A stretch of 64,000 nt of DNA from UKL13-2 sp947085425 (GTDB lineage: Bacteria > Pseudomonadota > Gammaproteobacteria > Burkholderiales > Usitatibacteraceae): NCBI GenBank assembly GCA_947085425.1, contig CAMTWK010000015.1:1-64000 (forward strand). The letters are read 5' to 3'. The stretch's first letter is position 1. Each line of letters starts with the position of its first letter. Shown one piece after another: positions 44,107 through 52,733 of this stretch. The position numbers were made by a program, and so were the translations under genes. The notes under the pieces are model-generated. The model was not told the DNA's origin, searched no databases, and saw only the letters and a program-made list of their open reading frames with translations.

Positions 44107-44169
44107 TTGCCTTCAAAATCAAATCCGTCCGCCGCACAGTCCGTTGGTCCTTGTCTTCCCGCCCTATGT

Positions 44170-44919
44170 TCAGATTGGCCGTGTCAATTGCAGCCGTAAC
44201 GCGGGCAAATCCAGAATCAAAACGTTTTTGGCGTCGATCCTGATCCAATCCTTGGTCTGGAAATAGGATAAGGTTCGACCGACGGTTTCAAACGTCAAGC
44301 CAAGATAACTACCGATTTCCTTGCGGCTCATGAACAACACAAACTTATTTTTCGAGTAGCCACGATCGTGCCATCGTGCAGATACTTCCAACAAAAATTT
44401 TGCGACCAATTGTTTGGCTGAAAGCGCGCCCACTTCGGCCGCATGGTGTTCTATGCGTACAACCTCGCGCGCAAGCAACTGGCGGACGTAGACCGATTCC
44501 GAATTGTGTTCCAGCAGCCGCTCAAATTTTTCGAGCGGGATGACGCAAACCTCGCAGTCATTCAAGGCAATTGCGTTGGTCGTATGCACGCCATGACCGA
44601 GACCACCCATCCCCACCGCGTCACCCATTGTGTGAAATCCGATGACTTTGCTTTGCCCGTCGGCAAGCGTTATGCAGGTTTTCAAAAAACCCGCCTTGAC
44701 GGCGAAGATTCCAGTTTGCAGTTCGCCGACGCTGAACAAGCACTGGCCGCGCTTTAATCGCAAGCGGTTTTCGCCCGCCATTGGCAAAAGCATTTGATAA
44801 AAGGCCGGCAGCACTGGTGGAAAACATAATTTTCCAAAAGCACACTGCAAACATGCAGACTGCGGTCCCTGATGTTCCGCATCCAAAAAGTGCAGCTCAC
44901 ATTTCGCTAGATTCCCCAC
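44170..44919 (-). CDS. fnr: Fnr-type transcriptional regulator (Crp/Fnr family)
   Basis: A 249-residue regulator. The N-terminal cysteines C-x2-C-x5-C (CLQCAFGKLCFP; C23, C26, C32 from this start) and a fourth in NDCEVCVIP (C125) match the oxygen-labile [4Fe-4S] ligands of Fnr. A cNMP-type beta barrel and dimerisation helix follow. The helix-turn-helix reads GSYLGLTFETVGRTLSYFQ: Glu and Arg of the recognition helix are kept, but the Fnr Ser is Gly as in Crp. The GTG at 44919 is eight bases after GGAGG and is preferred to a GTG two codons earlier. It is flanked by anaerobic genes on both sides. Confidence 0.9.
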   Translation of the reverse strand: MGNLAKCELHFLDAEHQGPQSACLQCAFGKLCFPPVLPAFYQMLLPMAGENRLRLKRGQCLFSVGELQTGIFAVKAGFLKTCITLADGQSKVIGFHTMGDAVGMGGLGHGVHTTNAIALNDCEVCVIPLEKFERLLEHNSESVYVRQLLAREVVRIEHHAAEVGALSAKQLVAKFLLEVSARWHDRGYSKNKFVLFMSRKEIGSYLGLTFETVGRTLSYFQTKDWIRIDAKNVLILDLPALRLQLTRPI

Positions 44920-45058
44920 AAGCACTCCCTCCGTTCAGCAATTTGGTAGCCGGCCGAAAACGGCGATTGGTCACAGGTGGCGTGCAAAAGACATATCCCG
45001 CCCCTGATTGTGCGCCGCAGTTGCAAATCCGCAATCGGCTCAAGCCAACAAGAATTCC

Positions 45059-45241
45059 ATGAATAACGACGACACGCTGCAAACCGTGCCGCATACTTCA
45101 CAGGCGATTATTAACAATCGGATAATTGAACGACTGCGGTGCAAAGCCATGATGACGGGTTACCGACTTCAAGGTTTTGATATCGATCAAACAAGCAGCA
45201 CCTTCATCCGGCGCATCCTGGCATTCGCTGTGAAAGAATGA
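45059..45241 (+). CDS. small hypothetical protein divergent from fnr
   Basis: A 60-codon ATG frame in the gap between divergent fnr and convergent ubiT. The sequence (RIIERLRCKAMMTGYRLQGF ... TFIRRILAFAVKE) is helical and basic with one cysteine, not low complexity. The upstream AAGAA is a weak ribosome site and no family is recognised. The position between an Fnr gene and ubiTVU would suit a small anaerobically expressed protein, but the evidence is only an open frame. Confidence 0.35.
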   Translation: MNNDDTLQTVPHTSQAIINNRIIERLRCKAMMTGYRLQGFDIDQTSSTFIRRILAFAVKE

Positions 45242-45270
45242 TTCATCACAGCAAAAAATCAGCCGCCGGC

Positions 45271-45789
45271 TCAGGAAGCCCGTTCCCGGCCAAAAATTCC
45301 GCGACGAGACTGAATCGTTCTAACCCGAACCATGCCGTGATGCAGCAAACGCACGAACTTGCGCATTTTAGGCAATGGCAGCGCATCCAATGTGTTCTTA
45401 ATCAGCAGGGCCAATTCGGTTTCACCTACTACAATCAGGCGCCGGTCGAAATAGAGCGTATCCGCATCCTCATCCCCGGTGGCCAGCAACGCAAAATCTC
45501 GTGCGGTTGCCGTAATGGATAGATCAATGGCCGCAAACGACCCCAACGGTGCGAACCGATCGGCGGTTACCACAAAACGAAATTTCGCACGCCAGTCCGA
45601 AACATCAATTTCAATGCGGCGGCCAATAAGCTGATCATAGACGTCGGCAGGCAATTCGCGTCGCAGTGCAAGCGTCAGCACATTGGCGAATACCACTGCG
45701 CCGGGGTGTGGCAATTGGCTGACAAATCGGCTGATGGGTCGTGAAAGTGGTGGCAACCGTGTGGATACATCTAACGTTTTGATCGTCAT
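45271..45789 (-). CDS. ubiT: UbiT, SCP2-domain accessory factor for anaerobic ubiquinone synthesis
   Basis: A 172-residue SCP2-like lipid-binding protein (YhbT family). Visible: HPGAVVFANVLTLALRRELP, an IEIDVSDWRAKFRF beta section, FAAIDLSITATARDFALLAT, DADTLYFDRRLIVVGETELA and LIKNTLDALPLP. It is required with UbiU and UbiV for oxygen-independent ubiquinone synthesis. Its ATG at 45789 overlaps the ubiV stop (ATGA), giving a coupled ubiU-ubiV-ubiT operon. Confidence 0.9.
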   Translation of the reverse strand: MTIKTLDVSTRLPPLSRPISRFVSQLPHPGAVVFANVLTLALRRELPADVYDQLIGRRIEIDVSDWRAKFRFVVTADRFAPLGSFAAIDLSITATARDFALLATGDEDADTLYFDRRLIVVGETELALLIKNTLDALPLPKMRKFVRLLHHGMVRVRTIQSRRGIFGRERAS

Positions 45790-46760
45790 CTCGAAGGCCG
45801 TTGTGTATGCGCCGTGGTGATCCCGTTGGCAATATTGACTTGTTCCAGACCGGGCCGTCCATGCCAATAACCATTGCAGGCTATGTCCGGCGCCCACGGC
45901 TCCACCAGCGACTGCGCACCGGCGCCACTCAACGTCGCACCAATGGCGGCTTCGAACCAGGCGACCACATCCCCGGTCTGTGCGGATTGCGGACTGATAC
46001 GAATATGATTCACGCCGGTTTCAATCAAGTCCGCCACATCATTGATCAGGTTATAGACGCGCGCAGATTGTGTTTGCAACCCATTCAACGCCAAAAACGA
46101 TTCGTCATCCTGGGTCGAGACGGTGAGTCCATCCGGGTTTTCCAGGCAACGAAAGCCACAATCGTCCTTCGACAGGTTATGGTAACGGGCGGTGAAGCAG
46201 CGTGCTGATACCGCCAGCGGCAAACGGCCATACGAAAACACCTCTGTTTCAATGTTCAGGTTCATTTCGCGCACAACATCGCGCAACACGTCGCCCAATC
46301 CTGCGTGACTGAGTTCAATCGGCATCACCCAGCGGCTCGCGCCAAGGCGATGAAAAAACGCCAGTGACAAGCCGCTATAAATATTGAGAAACGGGCCGGC
46401 CACAAATGGCGTCTTGCCCGCCAGCATATGCACGGCACCCAGATCATTCGCTTCAACCAGAAAATCACTATTGCCGGTAATTTTTCGGAGCGTGCGCAGA
46501 TCTGCTTCTGATTCGATCAACTCACAGGTCGACAAAATCACCGTCTTGCCCTTGTCGGCAAGCCGTCTGGCAATCCGCAACCAGTCACTCATTCTCAGCT
46601 CAAATCGTTTGCTGCAAACGGTTTCGCCGAGGTAAACACTATCAACCGGCCACGACTCGGCCTGCTCATAGAATTCAAGTATTTTTTGACGCGGCCAATA
46701 ATAAAGCAACGGTCCGAGCGACAACTGCGCGGGCCTGGTACGCACGGCCGTCATTTCCAT
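45786..46760 (-). CDS. ubiV: UbiV, oxygen-independent ubiquinone hydroxylation protein (U32 family)
   Basis: A 324-residue U32-peptidase-like protein that forms a complex with UbiU and inserts hydroxyls in ubiquinone without O2. It shows LSLGPLLYYWPRQKILEFY, YLGETVCSKRFELR, RCFTARYHNLSKDDCGFRC and CNGYWHGRPGLE; these cysteines are the expected [4Fe-4S] ligands. The ATG at 46760 overlaps the end of ubiU by ten bases; an ATG two codons on is also possible. Confidence 0.92.
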   Translation of the reverse strand: MEMTAVRTRPAQLSLGPLLYYWPRQKILEFYEQAESWPVDSVYLGETVCSKRFELRMSDWLRIARRLADKGKTVILSTCELIESEADLRTLRKITGNSDFLVEANDLGAVHMLAGKTPFVAGPFLNIYSGLSLAFFHRLGASRWVMPIELSHAGLGDVLRDVVREMNLNIETEVFSYGRLPLAVSARCFTARYHNLSKDDCGFRCLENPDGLTVSTQDDESFLALNGLQTQSARVYNLINDVADLIETGVNHIRISPQSAQTGDVVAWFEAAIGATLSGAGAQSLVEPWAPDIACNGYWHGRPGLEQVNIANGITTAHTQRPSR

Positions 46761-47746
46761 GTCCGGTGATAGGCGCCAAGCGTGCATTGATTGCCCTCGG
46801 CGACCCTAGCCAGCGCCACCTTCCATTCGTCTCGAACCTGATAGGTTGCGGGCAACAAATGGCACGCATCGATGGCATCGCGCCAAACCCGCGTGACCAG
46901 CGCGACATATGCCGGACTACGCTGTCGTCCCTCAATTTTGATTGCCCGGACTCCGGCGTCCCGCAATGTCGGCAGTAACTCAAGTGTATTCAAACTGGTT
47001 GGCTCCTCAAATGCATAATAGGTGTCGTCATTGACGCGAAAGCGACCTCGACACAAGGTCGGATAACCGGGACGCTCACCGGTTTTAAAACGATCAATCA
47101 ATACCGACCCAAGCCGGGAATCAAGCGATTCTGGTTTATGCTCCCAACGCACCGCCTTCGCCGGCGAACAACCGCCGTGGGTGTTGGGTGATTCGCCGGT
47201 TGCATAGGAGGACATTGCACAACGTCCCTCAACCATGATGCTGAGGCTGCCAAATCCAAACGCCTCAATTTCCACCGGCGTGTTATTGATGACATGGGCA
47301 ATTTGCTGAACTGATAACACGCGCGGCAACACGGCGCGGGTGATGCCGAAACGATGGTGCACAAAATTAATCGCCTCATAATTTGTCGCCGACCCCTGCA
47401 CCGAAAGGTGTAAACGCAGTTGCGGATACTTGTTGGCGGCATAGTCCATCAGGCCCATATCCGCAACGATAATCGCATCTGCGCCACAGTCGGCGGCAAC
47501 ATCCACCGCCCGCAGCCACTTTTTCCAACTGGATGGCTGCGGATAAGTATTCAATGCCATGAGCACCCTTACGTTGCGCGCATGCGCGTAACGAATCCCG
47601 TCGCGCATCGAATCTTCATTAAAATTAAGACCGGGGAAATTACGCGCATTGGTTTCATCGCGAATACCGACGTAAACGTCGTCCGCGCCATTGTCAACCG
47701 CTGAAGTTAATGCCGGAAACGACCCGGCGGGACAAACCAGCTTCAT
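46751..47746 (-). CDS. ubiU: UbiU, oxygen-independent ubiquinone hydroxylation protein (U32 family)
   Basis: A 331-residue partner of UbiV. The family start is MKLVCPAGSFPALTSAVDNG, then YVGIRDETNARNFPGLNF, FGFGSLSIMVEGRC and CAMSSYATGESPNTHGGC, supplying iron-sulfur cysteines, and IKIEGRQRSPAYV. Start 47746 gives the E. coli length; the frame continues upstream and the ATG at 47842 (32 residues more) would sit 43 bases after the start site predicted from the Fnr-like box. The operon would make ubiquinone for nitrate respiration without oxygen. Confidence 0.9.
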   Translation of the reverse strand: MKLVCPAGSFPALTSAVDNGADDVYVGIRDETNARNFPGLNFNEDSMRDGIRYAHARNVRVLMALNTYPQPSSWKKWLRAVDVAADCGADAIIVADMGLMDYAANKYPQLRLHLSVQGSATNYEAINFVHHRFGITRAVLPRVLSVQQIAHVINNTPVEIEAFGFGSLSIMVEGRCAMSSYATGESPNTHGGCSPAKAVRWEHKPESLDSRLGSVLIDRFKTGERPGYPTLCRGRFRVNDDTYYAFEEPTSLNTLELLPTLRDAGVRAIKIEGRQRSPAYVALVTRVWRDAIDACHLLPATYQVRDEWKVALARVAEGNQCTLGAYHRTWK

Positions 47747-47919
47747 CCGCTCATGGCATGCTGGATTGCGTTCTAGTGTGGCTGAGGATGGCGCCGGATC
47801 CGCGCCGTCTGCACCGGCCAAATCTTCCTGAAAATTCATCATTAAGTGCTCTGAAATATGATCTGGCTGCAAGTTTAATGAGCTATCGCGACGACATTCG
47901 GACACCGCATGGTCCAACC

Positions 47920-47933
47920 ATGATCCAAATCAC
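47920..47933 (-). promoter_or_regulatory. Fnr-like box upstream of ubiUVT
   Basis: The core TGAT-CCAA-ATCA (47921-47932) keeps eight of ten Fnr half-site bases; only the outermost bases differ. It lies between nrdG and ubiU, in front of the ubiUVT operon. Class II geometry would place the start near 47885. Confidence 0.55.
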
Positions 47934-47980
47934 ACAAACCCAAAAAAATGTCTGCCGACAGCCCAAATTGTGTCGCGCCA

Positions 47981-48670
47981 TCAATTTGCTTGTCGCAGAA
48001 CGAAAGTCGGAAATTGCGCGCGCAGATGATCGATATCCTCATCGGCAAGCGCGGGCGGATGCGAGGCGAGTGCGTCATCGACGCAGCCGTGCGGCCTGAA
48101 TTCCTGCAGCGCAAACGTTGCAACGCCATCTCGTTGCAGCGACATTGCCATGGATTTCAATTCTTCCGCCGACATCAAATCCGGGTGATAGGTGGTGCGC
48201 ACTTCATGGCAAACGCCGGATGCGAGCAGGTATCTCAAACTGGCCTGCGCATTGGCACCGCTGGTAACCACACCGGTGGTCGCCGCATAATCTGCAAACG
48301 GCGCCTTCACATCGAATCCAACCCAATCGAGCAACGGCAACAAGGCGCGTAAACGTTCAGGATAGATGCCCGCAGTGTGTAGGCCGATCTTGAAACCACG
48401 TTGCCGAACTTGTTTTATGGCCGCGAGCAGATAACGATCAACCGTTGGTTCGCCGCCACAAAACACCACCGCATCCAGCAGACCATGGCGAAGATCCAGA
48501 AAATCCAAAACCGACTGCCACGACATGATCGGCGACTGCAGGCGTGATTGAATCTCCGGATTGTGGCAATAACGGCAACGCCATGCGCAACCTTGCACAA
48601 ACACGACCGCCGCCAGCAAGCCCGGAAAGTCGGTTGTAGACAGCCTGGTCAGACCCGCCACTCTAAGCAT
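47981..48670 (-). CDS. nrdG: anaerobic ribonucleoside-triphosphate reductase activating protein
   Basis: A 229-residue radical-SAM activase that installs the glycyl radical on NrdD. The [4Fe-4S] motif CAWRCRYC (C28, C32, C35) is followed by the SAM-binding GGEPT and VGFDVKAPFADY. Length is longer than E. coli NrdG (154), typical of the NrdG2 group. It starts four bases after the stop of the glycyl-radical subunit gene, in a nrdD / glycyl subunit / nrdG operon. Confidence 0.93.
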   Translation of the reverse strand: MLRVAGLTRLSTTDFPGLLAAVVFVQGCAWRCRYCHNPEIQSRLQSPIMSWQSVLDFLDLRHGLLDAVVFCGGEPTVDRYLLAAIKQVRQRGFKIGLHTAGIYPERLRALLPLLDWVGFDVKAPFADYAATTGVVTSGANAQASLRYLLASGVCHEVRTTYHPDLMSAEELKSMAMSLQRDGVATFALQEFRPHGCVDDALASHPPALADEDIDHLRAQFPTFVLRQAN

Positions 48671-48674
48671 GGGT

Positions 48675-48869
48675 TTATTTCTCGGCTACGAAGTATTTGC
48701 GCTCGTAAAATTCACCCTTTTTGCCGACATTGAATGACGAGACCGGCCGGTGATAACCCATCACCCGCGTCCAGATTTCACACGGCTGGCGTTCCGCATT
48801 GGACAATAACGGGTGTGTGTTGCTCGAAGTGTAGTCGGTCCTGATTGCCGCATTGCGTTTGGTTGTCAT
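48675..48869 (-). CDS. separate glycyl-radical subunit of class III ribonucleotide reductase
   Basis: A 64-residue protein. Its C-terminal half CEIWTRVMGYHRPVSSFN followed by VGKKGEFYERKYF matches the end of single-chain NrdD proteins, where RVxGY carries the radical glycine (E. coli equivalent RTCGYLG...FNAGKQEE). The main NrdD stops before this part, so the protein supplies the radical loop in trans. Its ATG overlaps the nrdD stop (ATGA), giving translational coupling, and nrdG follows four bases after its stop. An ancient frameshift is possible, but the clean coupling and intact short N-terminal linker favour a functional split. Confidence 0.8.
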   Translation of the reverse strand: MTTKRNAAIRTDYTSSNTHPLLSNAERQPCEIWTRVMGYHRPVSSFNVGKKGEFYERKYFVAEK

Positions 48870-50932
48870 GCAAATTCTCCTTCAGATCTGATTTCGGTAT
48901 GGTTGTTGGCGCGTCGTTTTTTTGCGAGGATTGCGTCGTCACATTTCGGGCAATATGCATGTTCGCCCGCCAGGTACCCATGGTGCGGACAAATGGAGAA
49001 TGCCGGTGTCACGGTAATGTAGGGCAGGTGAAAGCGCGTAAACGCCCGCTTCACCAATTCACGACAAGCAGCCGATGTCGACACCCGTTCGCCAAGATAA
49101 AGATGTAACACTGTGCCACCCGTGTACTTGCGTTGCAGGGGGTCCTGACGCTCCAGCGCTTCAAATGGATCATCGGTATATCCGACCGGCAACTGTGAGG
49201 AGTTGGTGTAGTACGGCATTTCGACTGACCCGGCCTGCAGAATGTCCGGGAAGCGTTTTTTGTCCTCCTTGGCAAACCGGTAGGTGGTCCCCTCGGCGGG
49301 AGTGGCCTCCAGATTGTACAAATGGCCGGTCTCTTCCTGAAATTCCACAATGCGTGCACGAATATGATCCAGCAACCGCAGTGCAAAATCATGCCCCCAT
49401 GGCGTGGCGATATCTTCTTCATCGCCGCTGAAATTGCGAATCAATTCGTTGATCCCGTTTACGCCGATGGTCGCAAAATGATTGCGCAACGTGCCCAGAT
49501 AGCGTCTGGTGTAGGGGAACAAGCCGGCGTCAATATGACCCTGAATCACTTTGCGTTTAATTTCCAGGCTGATTTTTGCCAAAACCATTAATTGGTCAAC
49601 CCGCGCCAGCAGGGCGGACTCATTACCTTGATATTGATAACCAAGCCGCGCGCAATTCAGTGTCACCACGCCGAGCGAACCGGTTTGCTCGGCCGAGCCA
49701 AACAACCCGTTGCCGCGTTTGAGTAACTCGCGCATGTCCAATTGCAGCCGACAACACATCGAGCGAATCATGTTCGGCTTCAGTTCCGAATTCAGAAAAT
49801 TTTGAAAGTATGGCAATCCATATTTTGCAGTCATGTCAAATAACCGGTCCGTATTCGGATGCTCCCAGTCGAAATCCGGTGTGATGTTGTAGGTTGGAAT
49901 TGGAAAAGTGAATACTCGTCCTTTGGCATCCCCCTCCATCATGACTTCGATGTATGCGCGGTTGATGACATCCATCTCGGTTTGCAAGTCGCCATAACGA
50001 AATGGCATTTCTTCGCCGGCAATACAGGGGATCTGCTCGCGCAAATCTTCCGGACAGGTCCAATCAAATGTCAGGTTGGTGAACGGCGTCTGTGTACCCC
50101 AGCGAGAAGGCACGTTCAGGTTGTAGATCAGCTCCTGAATGGATTGTTTTACCTGCCGGTAGGACAGGTTGTCCTTGCGCACAAACGGTGCCATATAGGT
50201 ATCAAACGAACTAAACGCCTGCGCACCGGCCCACTCGTTTTGCAGTGTTCCAAGAAAATTCACTATCTGGCCGACCGCGCTGGACAAATGCCTGGGTGGT
50301 TTTGCCTCGGTTTTCCCCGGCACACCATTGAGGCCCTCATGCAGAAAAGTGCGCAGCGACCATCCGGCACAATAACCGGCAAGCATATCAAGATCGTGGA
50401 TATGGTAATCAGCATCACGATGCGCCTCACCCACTTCCGGCGGATAGACGTGTGTCAGCCAATAATTGGCGATGACCTTGCCGGACACATTGAGCATCAG
50501 CCCACCCAGCGAATAGCCCTGATTGGCATTGGCATTTACCCGCCAATCGAGTTGTTGCAGGTATTCATTCACCGAACTGACGACATCAACCACGCACGCC
50601 CGGTCGATCCGCAGCCGGCGATGCTGTTCCCGATAAACAATATAAGCACGGGCAGTAACAAAATACCCTTGTTCAACCAGTTGCCGTTCGACAATGTCCT
50701 GAATATTCTCAACACTTGCCGAATCGTGCGCATAACGCTTGGCCAGCGTTTGCATCACCGAATCGCCAATGTCGAGCGCGGTTTCGTGGCCGAATTCATC
50801 TGTTGCCAGTCCCGCCTTCACAATCGCCTGAATTATTTTTTGCGCATCAAACTGCACCGAGGTGCCATTTCGTTTGATCACGCGCCGCTTGGACATCGTT
50901 TTGAGATCAATTCTGACTGCTTTTTCGAACAT
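48866..50932 (-). CDS. nrdD: anaerobic ribonucleoside-triphosphate reductase, main chain
   Basis: A 688-residue class III reductase making dNTPs without oxygen. An ATP cone spans about 15-105 (KRRVIKRNGTSVQFDAQKI). The catalytic barrel includes SMCCRLQLDMRELLKRGNGL, FGSAEQTGSLGVVTLN and YLGERVSTSAACRELVKRAF (each within 20 residues). A zinc-ribbon pair CPHHGYLAGEHAYCPKC is near the C-terminus, after which the chain stops; the glycyl-radical loop is in the overlapping downstream gene. NrdR-like boxes and a CRP/Fnr-type palindrome lie upstream, matching dNTP and oxygen control. Confidence 0.93.
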   Translation of the reverse strand: MFEKAVRIDLKTMSKRRVIKRNGTSVQFDAQKIIQAIVKAGLATDEFGHETALDIGDSVMQTLAKRYAHDSASVENIQDIVERQLVEQGYFVTARAYIVYREQHRRLRIDRACVVDVVSSVNEYLQQLDWRVNANANQGYSLGGLMLNVSGKVIANYWLTHVYPPEVGEAHRDADYHIHDLDMLAGYCAGWSLRTFLHEGLNGVPGKTEAKPPRHLSSAVGQIVNFLGTLQNEWAGAQAFSSFDTYMAPFVRKDNLSYRQVKQSIQELIYNLNVPSRWGTQTPFTNLTFDWTCPEDLREQIPCIAGEEMPFRYGDLQTEMDVINRAYIEVMMEGDAKGRVFTFPIPTYNITPDFDWEHPNTDRLFDMTAKYGLPYFQNFLNSELKPNMIRSMCCRLQLDMRELLKRGNGLFGSAEQTGSLGVVTLNCARLGYQYQGNESALLARVDQLMVLAKISLEIKRKVIQGHIDAGLFPYTRRYLGTLRNHFATIGVNGINELIRNFSGDEEDIATPWGHDFALRLLDHIRARIVEFQEETGHLYNLEATPAEGTTYRFAKEDKKRFPDILQAGSVEMPYYTNSSQLPVGYTDDPFEALERQDPLQRKYTGGTVLHLYLGERVSTSAACRELVKRAFTRFHLPYITVTPAFSICPHHGYLAGEHAYCPKCDDAILAKKRRANNHTEIRSEGEFA

Positions 50933-50940
50933 GCAATATC

Positions 50941-50985
50941 TACCTATAGGTGTGAAGCATCACAATATCTACCACCTATAGTGGC
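50941..50985 (-). promoter_or_regulatory. pair of NrdR-like boxes before nrdD
   Basis: Two related palindromes, ACCTATAGGT (50942-50951) and CCACCTATAGTGG (50972-50984), each preceded on the plus strand by TATCTACC-like sequence. Their centres are about 31 bases, three helical turns, apart, the spacing typical of paired NrdR boxes before nrd operons. They sit 10-50 bases before the nrdD start. Confidence 0.5.
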
Positions 50986-51028
50986 GTCAACGGGTTTTGA
51001 ATCAAATCAGACGCGTAATTGCATTGGT

Positions 51029-51044
51029 TGTGACTTAGATCACA
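51029..51044. promoter_or_regulatory. CRP/Fnr-type palindrome upstream of nrdD
   Basis: A perfect TGTGA-N6-TCACA lying 97-112 bases before nrdD and in the nrdD/nnrS gap. The half-site is CRP-like rather than the Fnr TTGAT. The regulator encoded at 44170 has a CRP-like Gly in its recognition helix, so either that protein or a CRP homologue may bind. Confidence 0.55.
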
Positions 51045-51268
51045 TGTGGACGGGAGTGGATCAGACGTGAACAATTGCGCATCAATTTTTGGCGATCAAC
51101 CGACATGGCAAACTGATCACAAATTCATGCTTGCCTATCCATCGATTGGCCAAGTTCACCGGCAAACCCTTTGCCCCGCCTGCCGTTTCAACCATTTATG
51201 CTTTGAGAACGGCTCTGTTATTGATATTTAACTTGATGTCCATGGCGGTGTGGACACGGCAAATTTCA

Positions 51269-52465
51269 TCAACCGGGCTTGCCATCCAGTCGCGCCCGAC
51301 TCAACATTGGCCAATAGTGAATGGCGTAGAGCGCGAAGCCCAACGACCAAAAAATGGACGACCATACCAAGGCAAATACAGTCATCGATGGCGCCAATAA
51401 CGGCAAGCCGACACGCACCACCGCCGCCGCCAAAATCAACAGATAACAAACCACATCGATCCGATCCGCCCGTAACGGATAACCGGTATGGCCTCGGGCT
51501 GTACGGGTCATCATGCCGATGATCAAACAGCCCGCCGCACCAACCGTCAGCGCGTGGGTGGCGGCAGATACACCAATGACACCCAATGCCGCCAGTGCGC
51601 GCAGCGCAAGATGAATGGGAATCCAAAAATAGGCGACGTGCAGAATCCATACAATCGGCACGCCGGTTGTTATCCATGGCTGCCACCGCCACCAACGCAA
51701 CAAATGCGCGAGCGCGGCGATGGTGAGTAATATCGACAGGGCGATGTCATTAAGTTGAAACAGATCGGCGATCAATAAAACCAACACTGCGCCTAAAGCG
51801 AGTTTTTCAAGCAGCGGCTGACGACTTGCCTTTGCCCCCGCCACACCATTGTTGGTGAACATCGGAATCACCCGCCCCGCCATCACCACCATGATGAATA
51901 GCAGGATGTTGAGTCCGATCTGAATGCCCATCCAACCGGGCAGCCTGATCACCTGCAACTGGCCGAGATGAACCATCAACGTCGCCGCCGCCATCAGCAA
52001 CAACAGCAGAACAAAAAAATAATTGCGCTGATTGCGCGCTTTGTAAAACGGGATGGCCAAGGCAATGGCGGCGGCCACCGGAAATGCGGTGTTGGCCACT
52101 GCGGCGGCCCAGCCATACGGGGTCAACACCAGAATGCGCGCGGCAATCCAAAGTGCCGCCAACGCCGCCAGCGTCCAACCGGTGGGTGTCGGCTGATTCG
52201 ACCAATTGCGCCCGGCGGTCAATAAGAACCCCACCACCACGGCAAGGGCGAACCCAAACAACATTTCGTGCGCATGCCACATCGAACCGGTCAGATAGGG
52301 CTGTCTTAGAATGCCGACATATTGCAACGTCCACAGGGCAATCGATAGGGCCGCAAACACACTTGCCAATAAATAAAACGGACGGAAACCCAATTCCCAT
52401 AGGGCAAAACGTCGTTTGCCGGGTGTCGAAGGCTGGGGGTTTTCTATTGGGATATAAGCAGGCAT
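51269..52465 (-). CDS. nnrS: NnrS family heme-copper membrane protein
   Basis: A 398-residue protein with about 12 membrane helices. It has the NnrS start RRFALWELGFRPFYLLAS, the histidine motif WHAHEMLFGFALAVVVGFLL (20 residues), MAGRVIPMFTNN, SAATHALTVGAAGCLIIGMM and TRTARGHTGYPL. NnrS eases nitrosative stress during denitrification and is usually under NnrR/Fnr control. The ATG at 52465 fits the family; a TTG at 52540 would add 25 polar residues. It lies alone between nrdD and a plus-strand gene. Confidence 0.93.
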   Translation of the reverse strand: MPAYIPIENPQPSTPGKRRFALWELGFRPFYLLASVFAALSIALWTLQYVGILRQPYLTGSMWHAHEMLFGFALAVVVGFLLTAGRNWSNQPTPTGWTLAALAALWIAARILVLTPYGWAAAVANTAFPVAAAIALAIPFYKARNQRNYFFVLLLLLMAAATLMVHLGQLQVIRLPGWMGIQIGLNILLFIMVVMAGRVIPMFTNNGVAGAKASRQPLLEKLALGAVLVLLIADLFQLNDIALSILLTIAALAHLLRWWRWQPWITTGVPIVWILHVAYFWIPIHLALRALAALGVIGVSAATHALTVGAAGCLIIGMMTRTARGHTGYPLRADRIDVVCYLLILAAAVVRVGLPLLAPSMTVFALVWSSIFWSLGFALYAIHYWPMLSRARLDGKPG

Positions 52466-52733
52466 GAGGAAAAGGTCACCGGTTAAGAATCTTGTCCCAG
52501 CATAACCTTTGCAGGTACCCCCCTGTTTGTGATGGGTCAACCATTGTGAGGGCTATTGATCATACCTTTTGTACGCCTGAACAAGGCTATGGCTGGCGTA
52601 TTTCCGCAAAAACTGTTTGCTGAGCGCCCGGCAAAAAAACACGTCGTGGCGGGAACCGTGCCTGACCAGTAAAATGAATCACCTTGCAGATTGTCCTCCC
52701 ATTGCCACATTCATTTTCAAGAAAGAACCACCC

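Noticed and set aside
45238..45522. 94-codon plus-strand frame downstream of the small gene at 45059
   Set aside because: It is antisense to ubiT, whose protein is well supported.
51046..51231. 61-codon plus-strand frame between nrdD and nnrS with a CPAC pair
   Set aside because: It has no ribosome site, overlaps regulatory sequence and shows no family-like pattern.
52541..52600. TTGATCATACC as an Fnr/NnrR site before nnrS
   Set aside because: Only one half-site is good; the second half does not match at the required spacing.
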